From the NCBI RefSeq assembly GCF_901709675.1, contig NC_051093.1, positions 6,593,053-6,657,052 of the forward strand: DNA of 64,000 nt. Direction: 5' to 3'. The position numbers and the translations under genes are program-made. Shown in pieces: positions 1 through 11,838 of the stretch. Every line of letters begins with the position of its first letter. Within the stretch, counting starts at the first letter, position 1. The stretch is from Syngnathus acus (lineage: Eukaryota; Chordata; Actinopteri; Syngnathiformes; Syngnathidae). Under the pieces are notes generated by a model. It did not search any database and was not told the DNA's origin. It saw nothing but the letters and a program-made list of their open reading frames with translations.

Positions 1-3000
1 TGATAATTTTATCTGTTTTTAACTGCATCTTGTTGCCACACACTCCAACGTCTTACCACACTATTTGTGTGTCTGTCTGCAGAAGTGATAAAGATATTTA
101 AACACCTTTTCCCTAGTTGCAAGAGAGACTTCTTTTTCTTTTCACATATTCAGCCTCACACCATGATATAATTCACTTGAACTAAATACGATATTATCCA
201 AGATAGGCATTAAAAAGGGCCTTTTTTTTTGTTAGCATTTGAGATCTCTGACCTCAACCCCCTTTAAACACATTTGAGATGAACTCCAACAACTGTAAGC
301 CAGGCCTTCTTTTATGTCCAACAGCGGTGACCTTTGACCTTCATCGGCAACTGTGGACAAGTGATAACAATTTTGGCCTGCTGGTGGGCGAGGGAGTGTG
401 TGCGCTAGAGTAGCAATTAAAGCTGGGTGATGAACATAGAATAAAAACAAAAAAATGCAACACCTTTTGGTGTGTTTGGGTGCTGGTGAAGACAAAAAGC
501 ACCCACTTGGCACTAGTGTAAACATGACCTCTGACCTCCTGGAAGCTTCACACTTTGAGCAAACGGCATCAGACGAGAGCTGTCTTGTCAACTATGTGTT
601 AGCAGATGGGCGACTATGTCTATTTCTGTGTGTGTGTGTTTATACGTGTGTGTGCAGTGTCAGTAGGATGATGATAAAAACCATCGCGGTCGTAAGGAAG
701 GGAAGCCTTTTGTCTGCGTGTCCTCTTGTGTGCGACTGTTTGTGGGAAGGAAGGAAGGAAGATTAGCCGGGCTCGCAACCTATTTCTGGTCACTCCGTGG
801 CAGTTGGCGATGGGTTTGCACACACACACACCGACACACACATGCATGTTCACACACACACACCCGCACACAGATTTGTAGCCAATAAGACTTGTTTAAA
901 CAACAAAGCAGCCCCATCATCTTCTTCCCTTCAGGCAACAGAACCCCTCGCTATCACTCTCACTAACAGGTCGGACCTCTTTATCAGGTGTCACATACGT
1001 TACGTCACTATATCATTTACCAGCTATTGTTATAAATGAGCAGGTGACCCACCTACACAAGATATTTTAGTATCTTTTAGCGGGATATTATCATTCAGAT
1101 TTAAACAGTCATGAAAAAAAAAATCAATTTTAACATCTTTAGAAAATTGTGTTATGTTTCAATTCATGTACTGGGAGCTCCATGCATGACTAATAAACCA
1201 CAATTCCCAGTAGCTTTGACATCTGGAACCATGCCAGTAGAACACACTCGAAGGCATACTTATCTTCAGGCAGAAAGGAAGCAGCCCCCCCCTCATCTCC
1301 CCTGTTCCTGTTTCTCACAAAAGTGTGTATTAACGTGTGTCCAGGCTTGCTAACGTAGGCAATCAGCAGGAGGCACATTGATCCGCATGGCAGAAAAATA
1401 ACAAACAAAAATACTTGGCTAAAAGGAGAAAAATGGCGCAGTAATAGGAGATGGAAAAAAATGGAGGCAACTTATGATAAAGCGAAAGTCAGTCAGTGAT
1501 TGTGGAACAACGCTGGCAGTGAAACGGCTTCCTAGAACTTTTCCTCTCCCTCTTCCTCTGACTCTTGTAGAGGCCGGAGATAAATCTAAAAATAACGTCA
1601 TGTTTATGAGACGTATTTAGAAAAGTGGAAAACATGAACATAGGGAGAGCTGTCTGTTTATGACATTTAAATTAATAAAACTGCGGATTGTTTATGGTAC
1701 AGGTGTCCAAGATGGACTTGATGTTTCACTCCTACATCCAAAGCAAATCTTTTTAACGATACAAACCTTCTAGCCAAACTAGCATAACACAGCAAAAAAT
1801 TCAAACATTTTTTTCTGTTGCCGTGTTGCATAATCATTTTATTTCTTCCCCGCTTCTTTTCTGAAGCAAAGGTCACATTGCACATCGCTGACATTCAACA
1901 AAATATCATAGCTGCTAGCGCTAACACCTCATAAGTGTCAGGGAAAGCTTATGCAATTTGAAATACATATTTCAGCTGCAGTTAGAAAAGGCAAATGAGC
2001 AGTTACACTCCCGAGGCTGCCATCATTACGACTGTCCTGGTGGAAAACTGGAATCATTTTTTCTCGGGTCACAGAATTATTTCTGTTGAATACTTCTGTT
2101 CTTTAAAATAATTCTTGACAAGGGGTGACGCAAAGATTACCCCGACAATGATCATCTATCACTCGTCGAGTTGACACACAAAACTAAACAACCCTTCACA
2201 CTCACACACTCCATTACACTTAACGTGCATATTTTTGGACTCGGAGAGGATACTGAGGCAACGAGAAAATGAGGCAAGTGCAACCCACAGAGAACTCTCC
2301 AATTTTGTCCCCCCCCCCTATTGTCCATGCTCCAAAAGTGCCGCTGAGAAAGTTAGACAGTAAACACATTGCCGTAGCTAGGTTTTTTTTTCTTCTGGGG
2401 GGGGGGCATGGGGTGACTTAAGGTATCTGAGGTGGTATGCAAAAAATAAATAAATTTAAAGATTCCATCTGGTCCTGCTATGTGCACACTGCAACTATAT
2501 ACTACATCCAAACATTGTGAGATTAAACTGAATTTTTGTCCATGGTCACCTGCTATTATTACACAGCAACATGCATTTGAAAAGAATCCAATCAATTCCG
2601 TCTGCCCATCTTGTTTACATGTCTCTCAGAAAAGACCCAAAAAACATGTTGAGAAAGTAACTGGCACACTTATAATAGTTTCAACTCAATCACATGTGAC
2701 TTTTTCACATTCTTTCCTGCATGGTATCATGAAAAACCATAAATACAGTGAGTTATTTGCAGTATAACGAGCTTTGACAATACTTGCTTCTTTGTCCCGT
2801 GTCTGCCTGGCTAACGACGTCCTTATGACTCCACACATGAATCCACTTCCATCACAATGCATTCTTTTGGTCAACTATTAATCTGCTCAGACATTTTGGA
2901 ATATTGTTGAGGTTTTATTTCTGTGTTGATTTTGCTGTTATCCATTATTTGCATATGACAGCACACTCTGCTCCACCCCAGAACTGATATGCCGAAAGAA

Positions 3001-3240
3001 ATGGGTGTGTGTCTGCCAGTGAATAAACACTACTAACTTTTCACACCCCTGCGGGTAAATTGATGAATAATACCATGAAAGACTTCAATGTTATTTTTGG
3101 TTTTATGACACTTATCCACACATTTAAAGAAATACAATACTTTTTTGTTTATGTATTATTATGTTTATATATTTTTTTATCCTTTTCCTCTTTTGGAGGC
3201 GGCCAAATTCTTTGTTTTTTTTTTCCTTTTCGCAGCCTCT
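1..3240. other. Non-coding upstream region, no gene recognised
   Basis: No open frame here resembles a known protein or has a convincing exon structure. Visible content is microsatellite (TG/CA blocks near 625-655 and 817-876), short GGAA repeats near 747-760, homopolymer tracts (C near 2311-2319, T then G near 2383-2407) and AT-rich unique sequence. It lies upstream of the putative emp2 first exon and may hold distal regulatory sequence, but nothing specific can be claimed. Confidence 0.6.
817..876. repeat. Interrupted (CA)n microsatellite
   Basis: A run of CA dinucleotides broken by short interruptions. The related TG-rich stretch at about 625-655 has the opposite strand sense. Such tracts are typical of fish intergenic DNA. 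Confidence 0.85.
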
Positions 3241-3247
3241 CGCTGTA

Positions 3248-3444
3248 CAGTAATCCCTCGCTACTTCGCGTTTCGTTTATCACGGCTTCACTACATCGCG
3301 GATTTTTTTTCCAAATTAAAAAAACATTTAAAAGTCAAACTAGTCAGCCTGCCCAGTACTTCTTGTTGGTGCCCGTACTTCGCGGATTCACTTATCGCGG
3401 GTGGTTTTTGAAACCAATTATCCGCGATGAACGAGGGATTACTG
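3248..3444. mobile_element. Tigger/pogo-like MITE (197 bp)
   Basis: The element begins CAGTAATCCCTCGCTACTTC and ends with the imperfect inverse, finishing GAGGGATTACTG. It is flanked by TA on both sides (3246-3247 and 3445-3446), as expected for the TA target duplication of Tc1/mariner/pogo transposons. The terminal pattern CAGTNNTCCCTCGCT is known from Tigger/pogo families. It is too short to encode a transposase, so it is non-autonomous. Confidence 0.8.
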
Positions 3445-3544
3445 TATTTGTTTTATTTTGAATTTATTGTTACCACATGAAAACGACCATTATGTTCTTC
3501 ATAATGATTTCTTTACCTTTACTTTTCGTGTCACCATCCCTCCC

Positions 3545-3575
3545 TATACACACACACGTGCACGCGCGCGCGCAC
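3545..3575. repeat. Perfect alternating pyrimidine-purine tract (Z-DNA prone)
   Basis: Thirty-one bases alternate pyrimidine and purine without a break, moving from TA/CA steps into CG steps (ACACACGTGCACGCGCGCGC core). Alternating CG and CA tracts are the classic sequence class that adopts Z-DNA under negative supercoiling. It sits about 100-250 bp upstream of the putative emp2 first exon. Confidence 0.75.
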
Positions 3576-3669
3576 TCGCGCACGGCCCCTAAAGCCACAC
3601 CCCAGAGCCTTCCCACGCCAGCAGCGGAGCCACAGAGTGCATCTCCAACTTTTTTTTTTTTTTTTTTTT

Positions 3670-3824
3670 GCAGGAGAGTCCAGTGAATTGGGTCGGTAGC
3701 TGCAGCTGAGTCGCGCCTGCAGACTTGTTCGTGTAATATTTGCTCACTTTAATATTTCCTATTACGAACGCCGCCTCATCCGGAGCTTCGCTCATAGTGT
3801 TTTATTCCACGTTCTTCAAACCTG
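3670..3824 (+). promoter_or_regulatory. emp2: Putative emp2 promoter-proximal untranslated first exon
   Basis: After a T tract ending near 3669 the sequence becomes CpG-containing and ends in a strong splice donor, CCTG|GTGAGTAA, with GT at 3825. No coding frame is needed, because the emp2 start codon lies in the next exon at 8728. A plausible acceptor for that exon is at 8614/8615 (TTGTTGCTCCAG). PMP22/EMP genes usually have untranslated first exons far upstream of the coding exons, so this is a reasonable candidate. The 5' boundary is a guess, and RNA evidence is absent. Confidence 0.35.
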
Positions 3825-3829
3825 GTGAG

Positions 3830-6800
3830 TAAATATGTTTGCATATAGTTTGAATGCTGCAAACAATTTACTTTAAAGCCTGTGTGTCAAGTTGATGTTC
3901 TTTTTTTCCCAATAAGTTAGAGTTGCGCCTCCAAATGAATTGTTTCTCGTTGCGCGCGTCTTCTGTACATATTGTTTTTTTTTCCTTGTGCGTATTTTTA
4001 CGCACAAATAACTCGGCCTGAACTTCCGAAATGCTGACCAAAGGGGCGTCGTTAGACACTCGTGCGCTTTCTTCCAACTAAGGAATATTTAAAACAAGTT
4101 ATATGTAAGGAACTGGACGTTGCGCGTTTGTGTGAAGTTAAAAGTCTGGATTCTTCTCAATGATTTTTTTCCTTCTTTTGTTAACATTCCAGCTATTTTT
4201 TTCGCCTTCCATATGGCAACTCTATGTTCATCATGACATGCTCCCATTTTAGACTGGAAAAAGACATCCCTTAAAAAACACATTTATTTATTTACTTATT
4301 TATTTATTTAGTAAAATGAAAGTTTATAACGTGATTTAAATTTCTTAAAGGATTTACGTTTTAAGAGACTGCGCCCTCTATCGGTGCAAATAATTTTACA
4401 GAGGCTGATGAATGGAAATTCATTTTTGGATTTGGCAAATTGATTAACCTTGTGCCAATTGATTGAATTGAAAATACTTAAATAGGAGTGTGGAGTTTTT
4501 ATTTCGACCCAAATAAATGAGAGAAATTATTTCTAAATGTCTAACTAATACACACCATTCTGATTACAATATCAATAAAATAATGAATTGTTCAAATCTG
4601 TAGGCAAAGGAATAACTTTATTTCAATGTATTTTATCAAATGAATGAAACATTACTATATAAACTGGACAATTAGCATAGCTGATGTGAAGCAGGTTATT
4701 TCAAACTTTAGTATCCTGTAACATGATCTGGTCGGTCACTGCAGAATTGGCAGACTGTCTCCAGTTTGCCGGCGTGTCAATGTTAGTTTTTCCCATATTT
4801 TCTGTCATCATGAACTCAGCATGAGTGGAAAAGTGTGTAATATTTGTTACCGAGTTAGCGAGAGGCTTTTGAAAGCTGCTGACTGATAAAGTTGATCAAC
4901 AAAGTGTGCAGTTTGTGGATGGATGCTAAACAGAGATGGAGAGAATTTTGGGACTGGTCCCCTAAACCATGTGGGGGTCATTACTCAAGTCTGTCACTTC
5001 AGGAATGTCTACGAACAACACGTGTTGACTCAAACACATAGTAAAAACACGTCGGTGTCCAACACGTTCCAATGTCAGAGGCATTTCTTTCAACCCTGCA
5101 GGAAAAACAGTGGTGTACATGCGTGCGTGTGTTTGTGGGCATTTGTCCAGTTTACAAGGTTCTAATTAGTGTGGACTACACGCACACACTCACAACATCA
5201 TTACTATATTTACTGTTAACATAAATTCTGCTCAGCGGATATTTTGTGAGCCTGTGACCCTGAAAGTTGAGCCACAGATGCTTTTACATGGCCATTTTAA
5301 TAATAATATAAAATATAATAATAATAAAGTAGTTCAAGGTTGTATATACAAATATTGTTTGCTCTTCCCTAAACAATGACGGAGAAGATGTACCTTTTGT
5401 GTTTTCACTAAAAATAGACCTTGCATTTGGTTGCTGCGTATAAACACCAACCACCTAAACTGACCCAACCCAACTACACACTGTGGACAAAAGATATTTG
5501 ATTTTTCTTGGAAACAGTCCCACTGTACAGTGCAAAGTCCATATATCATACATTTCAAACTGGATTTAAAGAGCACTCATTACTTGGGTTGATAGTTTTT
5601 AATTACAAATATATATTAAAAACCTAATTTAAATTGGTGCAGTCCAAATGTTATTCTTGGACAATACATTAAAGAAACTCTAGAATGAATAATTTCTTGG
5701 AGTTATCCTACAATAAGTGCTTCTGAAAGAAGATTTATCGCAAGGAATGTCACATTATTTTCAGTAGTATAACTTAATTTGGAGCCAGAGGGACCTCACT
5801 GGAAGATTTCATATCCACTTCCCCTTTTCTGTTCATCACTTTTTCCCCAAATGCCAGCTAGAGAGGAGTTGGGAGAGCGGAAGAGTGAGAGAGTCGGGGG
5901 AGTGAGATTCAGAGGCCCAGTTAAGTCTGTGGCTTTGTGTTTTATGAAAGAAAAGGACATTAAATGTCAGCATTTTCCAGCAGTTGCACAGCGCACTCGT
6001 ACGTGCAAACACACACACACACATGCAGAGTCCTCTAGCTTCCTATTATAAGGGTGAGTGGAACGGAGGAATGGTTGTATTCGGTTTCTCTTTGTCTGTG
6101 TGCGTCTGTCGAGGTGGCTGCAATAAGCGTACAATGGAAGAAGAGCTGCTTTAGTTCCTCAATTGTAAATGTAATCTATAATTGACCCTGAGTGACAAGT
6201 GGCACAAATGGCATTCTGACTAAATTAGATATTGAAGTCTTTTATTTGCTTGTTGATTGACACAGAACAGCTGGCGCTTTGTGAGCACACGTCTACTATG
6301 ACAGATTACACCATGAGATTTGGGAAAACAATGTCATGCATTCCAAACCGGCGAGGCCGATGTATGTGACATGCGGACATCATTATGAGTGTATATGTGT
6401 GAGTGAGTGTGTGTGCAGCTGCTGGATGGCGTCTGAGGTGAGTATTAGCGAATTCATACCTGGAATTAGTGCTGAGTGATAGTCAAGGAAGGGGAGGTAA
6501 GTAAGTGCACAGTGTTTTTGGGTGAAGTGTTATTTGTGTGTCTGAGTATCCCAACTATATCGTGAATATTTGCAGTTCATAATATTTTTTTTTAATTGGT
6601 ATTAATATTGGAATTTACATGCACAGTATACATGTGTTACATGTCAGCTTTAAAATGTTATTATTCAAACAGAGTCTGCATTTTTTTTTTTTTTTTACCT
6701 GAAGTTTGACATAACAGATTTTTTTTTTTTTTTTTTACCAGGGTCATAAGTTTTTTTAAAATTTCATTTAGACTTTTGTTTTATGAATTCTAAAAATAGA

Positions 6801-8600
6801 AAAAAATAAAAAGATTTTTAGAGTAGGTTTGTTAGTAGTTTTTATTTTTCCAAAAATGTTTAGTTGTTCAGTTTTTAGTATGAGTTTTAGTGTTTTTAAA
6901 TAGATTTTATTTTGTTAGCTTTTGTCAACTACCATAACCTTGGCTTCTCCATGTGTGTATCTGCATACCAATGTTTGGTAATTTCCCTCCCATGTTACCC
7001 AATTCTGTTTTCGTCCTTCTTTTTGCTAACACCACAACGTTATCAGCAGACATGATTACATTGGTGCAAATGTGCACGTGTGCACATGTGGGAATTCTCC
7101 CGCTGTTCCAAAAACGTATTTCAGCAGGATGGAACTAAAATCAAAGAGTTGCTATGCAATAAATCCTACTCTATCGAGTTAGCTTGCTCAGAGAAGTATT
7201 TATTACTTTGAGATTTATTATTGTGCTTATTAGCAGTGGTATTTATAATAATGATGGTTTAATTGTGGTTTGTTGTTTGGAAGAGGGAAAACTTGGCTTG
7301 ACTATATTGTGTACATATCGTGCAAAGTAAATACATCTTCATGAACTGGTGGTAATTTATTCCATTTTTTTTTTCTCAGTCCACCGCGCTGTCCTGTTTA
7401 CTTCTCAGAGTTCAGCGATGACGAGCGTTTACCAAAAGCACTTGGTGTTTACATTCCTATGTGAATCCTCAACCCAGTGTCACATGATTCAAAGCCACTT
7501 CACGTCACCATTTTGAGATTTAGTCTGTCTTTTCCTGTCCTGGCCACCTCAAACAAGGCCAGTCCATCTCTTGGCAGAACCCCCACAAGCCACATGTGCT
7601 CACACAAATTGTGGCCTGCTTCCTGTCGGCGGGAGGAGTCTGTTTTTACTACGATTCCATTTTGGCGGCGAGGGCTAATTCCTTTACTGTGTGTGTTTGT
7701 GGGTGTGGGGAACTCTGGATCTGCCAACTCGGCTCTTTTTAATGTTCGCTTTGGGTGGCAGTTACCAAAATCGAAATTATGTATGTGCATATTAAGGTTT
7801 TGTATTGTGTTGGTTCCAATCAAATTCAATCCAAGTTGATTTTTTTAAGCATTACAACAAATAAATAACACGAAAGAGGTTCACATAAAACGCAAGCTCG
7901 GTCAATAAATACAATTAACACACAATCCGGCTGTCAAATTTCAGGTTGCAGTAATTCACATCTGCTGTGGCATTTTTAGCAGTCCCACCAAAAACCTCAT
8001 GTTGGCATTACAAATTAGGTAATTTTGGGTGCTGCTCACATTAAAAAAGCAGAAAATTCCACATCTCCAGAGGAAGGAACAAAGTGGAAGCAAGTAAGGG
8101 AAAAGAAAAGGGGACCTACAACAGAGCCCTGTGGGAACCCACACAGGAGGAAACACAATCGTTGAGGCTGACACAGAGGTCTTGTCAGCCAATTATGGCC
8201 TGTAGAATTTTAAAATTGGATTGGGGAAAAACCTCAAGAATGCTGTTTTCACTAGCTAATGAAAATACATTCGCTAAGAATATACTATCTTCCTGACTAG
8301 GAAAAATTGGGCGAAAAGAACTTGATAGAATAAACTAAACTAAATCATTTAACAAATATTTTCAGAGATCATTTTAACATTTACTTTACTGCAATTGTGT
8401 TGAGTGGTTGTCCGCAGTGACACAACACACCAATTATATTTTCTATAATTTGAGGGGTGACTTGCTGTTTGGATAATTGGTCGCAGATGGGGCAGTTTCA
8501 ACACTTCCACATTGGTTCCCTTAAAAGATCTTCAATTGCAACACGAAATTTGGAATTTAACACACTTCAAGAGCTTAACCTTGTTTTTTGTGTGTTTCAT
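3830..8600. other. Putative emp2 5' intron or intergenic DNA
   Basis: About 4.8 kb with no recognisable coding exon. It contains a (TTTA)n stretch near 4281-4312, two T homopolymers near 6681-6696 and 6720-6736, and a CTCF-like motif near 4371. If the first-exon call at 3.67-3.82 kb is right, this is the first intron of emp2, which could hold enhancers. Confidence 0.45.
4371..4384 (-). promoter_or_regulatory. Weak CTCF-like motif
   Basis: The plus strand reads GCGCCCTCTATCGG; its reverse complement resembles the CTCF core CCASYAGRKGGCRS with two mismatches. It lies just inside the putative emp2 first intron. Confidence 0.25.
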
Positions 8601-8727
8601 ATTTGTTGCTCCAGACTTTTATTGCGAGAGGCCCAGCAAACTATCAGGCTGCAAACTTGACTTCCATTCATAGAGGGGAAAAAATCTACCATCTACGAGA
8701 AGACCCAGCCGAAGAGAGGAAGCAGCC

Positions 8728-9754
8728 ATGTTGATCATCTTAGTCCTCATCATCCTTTTCCATTTGGCTGCAGCCGTTCTCCTCTTTGTTGCAACCATAC
8801 ATAATGTGAGTACCGTATTTTCCGCACTATAAGGCGCACCTAAAAACCTCCAGTTTTCTAAAAAGCCGACAGTGCACTTTATAATCAGGTGCGCCTTATA
8901 TATGGACCAATATTGAGCCACTACAGCAGGCGTGTCCAATGTCCGGCCCGCGGGCCAAATGTATAGATCTTATATATGGACAAAGTTTTAAAATGGGCCA
9001 TTCATTGAAGGTGCGCCTTATAATCTGGTGCGCCTTATATATGGACAAAGTTTTAAAACGGGCCATTCATTGAAGGTGCGCCTTATAATCCGGTGCGCCT
9101 TATAGTGCGGAAAATACGGTACTTGTTTCAGAAACACACACAAAAAAAAAAAAATCATTACAGGCCAGGATGTTTAGACTGCATATGTTACAGGCATGGT
9201 GGTTGGTATCAACACCTGGACGGGATGTGCTCTACTCAGACTTGTGGTACTCTTGCAATGCCACTTGCTTTCCTATCGCCAAGAGCCACACTACTGATGC
9301 GGGTAGGAACGTTTATCATCTGCTGGTGGTGCAAGCGATGTATAATTTTCTAACATCTGTTGGTTCCTTCCAGCCTACCTGCAGACGGTCCAGGCTACCA
9401 TGATCCTGGCCACCATTTTATGCTGTATTAGCTTCTTCATCTTCATTCTTCAGCTCTTCAGGCTCAAGCAAGGGGAGAGATTTGTCTTCACTGCAATTAT
9501 TCAACTGTTAGCTTGTGAGTGACACAAACATACTCAAATTGTCAACAAAATGTAACCATATTTGTAATTCTTTCCTCTCTTCAGCTTTGTGCGTGATGAT
9601 GGCGGCGTCCATTTACACGGCTCAGAACAAGTCCTTCCATCATAGCAGTCTCCATGACGGCTCGTACGGCTCCTCCTATATTTTGGCTTGGGTTAGTTTC
9701 CCAATGACTCTAATTAGTGGTCTGATGTATCTGGTGCTTAGAAAACGCAAGTAA
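8728..9754 (+). CDS. emp2: Epithelial membrane protein 2 (four coding exons, 165 aa)
   Basis: Coding exons are 8728-8805, 9194-9302, 9374-9514 and 9585-9754 (TAA at 9752-9754), with GT-AG introns in phases 0, 1 and 1. The joined length is 498 nt. EMP2 is a tetraspan membrane protein of the PMP22/EMP/claudin superfamily; in mammals it affects integrin and caveolin trafficking and cell adhesion at the plasma membrane. The protein starts [20 protein letters not shown] (first membrane segment). AWW follows at residues 27-29, then the extracellular family signature W44-x2-C47-x3-C51 with a glycosylation sequon at N48. Further membrane segments follow, with the loop [15 protein letters not shown], and the end is [12 protein letters not shown]. 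The LFRLKQGER loop and the YILAWV and YLVLRKRK segments fit EMP2 better than EMP1, EMP3 or PMP22, and human EMP2 is about 167 aa, so it looks complete and intact. The first intron carries a MITE beside the donor. atf7ip2 follows on the same strand. Confidence 0.95.
8813..9119. mobile_element. TA-flanked composite MITE in emp2 intron 1 (307 bp)
   Basis: Begins CCGTATTTTCCGCACTATAA and ends with its inverse, flanked by TA (8811-8812 and 9120-9121). Inside are repeated GGTGCGCCTTATA segments, a duplicated unit of about 60 bp, and a hAT-like piece reading GCGTGTCCAATGTCCGGCCC. It has no coding capacity. The TA duplication suggests a Tc1/mariner/pogo-type transposase acting in trans, which is inference. 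Confidence 0.88.
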
Positions 9755-10377
9755 ATGTCAATTTATGGGGGATAGAGTATATAAATTGAAATCCTTGGAT
9801 GTACAGTAAATATCCCGAGATGACATTGACATGCCGCTATTTTTCCAACACTCAAAATAGATCAAGCATCGCCTATCACTCTTGTAATGGTGAATACAGT
9901 TAAGGATGCATTTGATGTCACTTCTTATACACACACACTGAAAAATGGTTGTCATTTGAGAAAATCTCACTGGATTTCCAACAACATTCAGCGTATATTT
10001 TAAAACGTGAATTAATGGCTGGAAGGCAGAGCCATGTTTGTTCAATTTGTATTTCAAGTTGGACAAGTATCACGCGATAGGTTCATTTGAATTAAGGCTA
10101 GGTGTATGTAAATTCTCATGAAAATTTTTAAAAGAGGAAGAACTTTAAAAGTAACCAATGATTCTTTGTGTATTTAATGAGAACGTATGTTGTAATTTGT
10201 GTATGAGCTGGTCATTCAAGTTAGTAAGATCCACAAAACCTCTTATTTGTTGTTAAAGGATTTTTAAAAAACAAGAACACACTTGCCTTCATCCACCTTT
10301 GCATTTATGAGTGACTGTCTCTTTTATTTCTTTTTATGGTTCATTGTCATGCAAGCCCATGTGGGAAATATGTGTGG

Positions 10378-10408
<31 letters not shown>

Positions 10409-10458
10409 TGGGAGATTTTCTTTCTGGGTCCACATTTGTTTTTGAGAAGCTATTAACA

Positions 10459-10464
10459 AATAAA
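10459..10464 (+). terminator. emp2: Candidate emp2 polyadenylation signal AATAAA
   Basis: A canonical AATAAA about 705 bp after the emp2 stop codon, followed within 40 bases by GT-rich sequence (TGTTGTACATATTTGCTGTG). Mammalian EMP2 has a long 3' untranslated region, so a distal site is plausible, but other sites may be used. Confidence 0.4.
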
Positions 10465-11091
10465 ACATGTTGTACATATTTGCTGTGTATGTATAGTTAA
10501 ACCTATTGCTGACTGAAATACTAATGTGGTTAATAACAAAAAAAGTAGAAAATATTATGTTAATCTTAGCTTAAAGAAATGTAGTGGTATAAATTGTGGG
10601 ATATTATATTGTCTTTGTTATGCTTTTGCATCTGTTGGTGACATGGTGAAATACACAAACCAATGATGTGCTGTGATTCAAATGACAACATAAACTTGAA
10701 GTAGGAATGTTTTGCTATTTCTGTCATGCTATTGGGTTATTTTGCTCTTTTTTTCCCAACAAAAACTGGGACAAAGGCTATTTATTAAACCAACTGTAAC
10801 ATGTTCAAAAATCACAAATGAGGATGAAATGGGTCATTTTATTCTATTGCCATTACCTTATGCTTCATATCGAAGATTTTTCTTGGCTAATACTTGCTCA
10901 TAAAAAAGCACTAACTTTTGAAATCACTATTTCTTGGTGTGATTTTTATAGCACAAAAATGTAATGGCCTCTTTCAGTTTCATTTATGGGGACATAGAAT
11001 GTCCTTTTTGTTGGGTTAGTCTTTCTCTAAAATGTGCTTCAAAATATAAAATATGAACGTGAGAATTAAGGTGGCCTATCTTTTATAGTTT

Positions 11092-11106
11092 AGCGCCATC
11101 TAGTGG
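11092..11106 (-). promoter_or_regulatory. Strong CTCF-type motif
   Basis: The plus strand reads AGCGCCATCTAGTGG; the reverse complement CCACTAGATGGCGC matches the CTCF core CCASYAGRKGGCRS at every position. It lies between emp2 and atf7ip2 and points left, toward emp2. Binding cannot be shown from sequence alone. Confidence 0.6.
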
Positions 11107-11838
11107 ATTATTAGTCAACTACACTTTGGAAAAGTATTGTACGTCAACTTCACTTGTTTGAGCCTCAAACAATTACGGTCCTTTACCTCAAACTTTGAAG
11201 TTAGCGTCCGTAATTGTTTAATTAAACATTTTCCTTCGTTTGTGACAACTGTTTTCTTTCTTTATTAAACATTTAAGTTTGTTTCACCATATTGCTAATT
11301 CATTTTATGTGCACAAATCTCTATTTATAATTAAGTTGATTATTAGTTGCTATTCTTATTAAATAATTTCGAAATAATTCTAGTCATACCACTTCAAAAG
11401 GAGTTCCAAAATTTAATGTGACACCGATGGCAGCACTGTCTGTATGCATTACCAAAATTGTCCAGAGAGTGGCAGTAAACAACTAAGTTGATTGGTAAAC
11501 GGTAGAAAATAACGAGAGCGAGAAGTCACGAGTCGGAAGTGTTGCCACCCGGAATAAACATGAAGTAACACTAAACAAAGCAAAACACGCGCGATTTTGC
11601 AAGAGCTTTTGCAGATTAACTGTTGTTGTTTTCTTTATGTGAGTTTTATGCATCATAAATCCGGTTAAATTGAAGGGTGCCCATCTCAATTACATGTTGA
11701 AAATTGCATATTTTTTAAAACGCTAGAATGCTCACTATTGGTAACAACACATTTTGAAAGTGTTGTTTGGGCACTGTGAATGTAAAGCTCTTCTTTTCTT
11801 CCTACATTTTATTTTTTTATTTTTTATAAGATTGAAGA

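Larger units (their letters stand above)
9755..11830. other. emp2 3' region and emp2-atf7ip2 intergenic spacer
   Basis: No coding exon is seen. It probably contains the emp2 3' untranslated region, a 28-base A tract at 10381-10408, a candidate polyadenylation signal at 10459-10464, a CTCF-type motif at 11092-11106, and the atf7ip2 promoter somewhere around 11.45-11.8 kb. That last stretch contains ATTGGT (reverse CCAAT) and CGGAAGTG (ETS-type) near 11490-11545. Confidence 0.5.

Noticed and set aside
7477-7839. 120-residue frame on plus and 109-residue frame on minus strand
   Set aside because: They shadow each other in the same stretch, match no known family and have no splice or start context supporting a gene.
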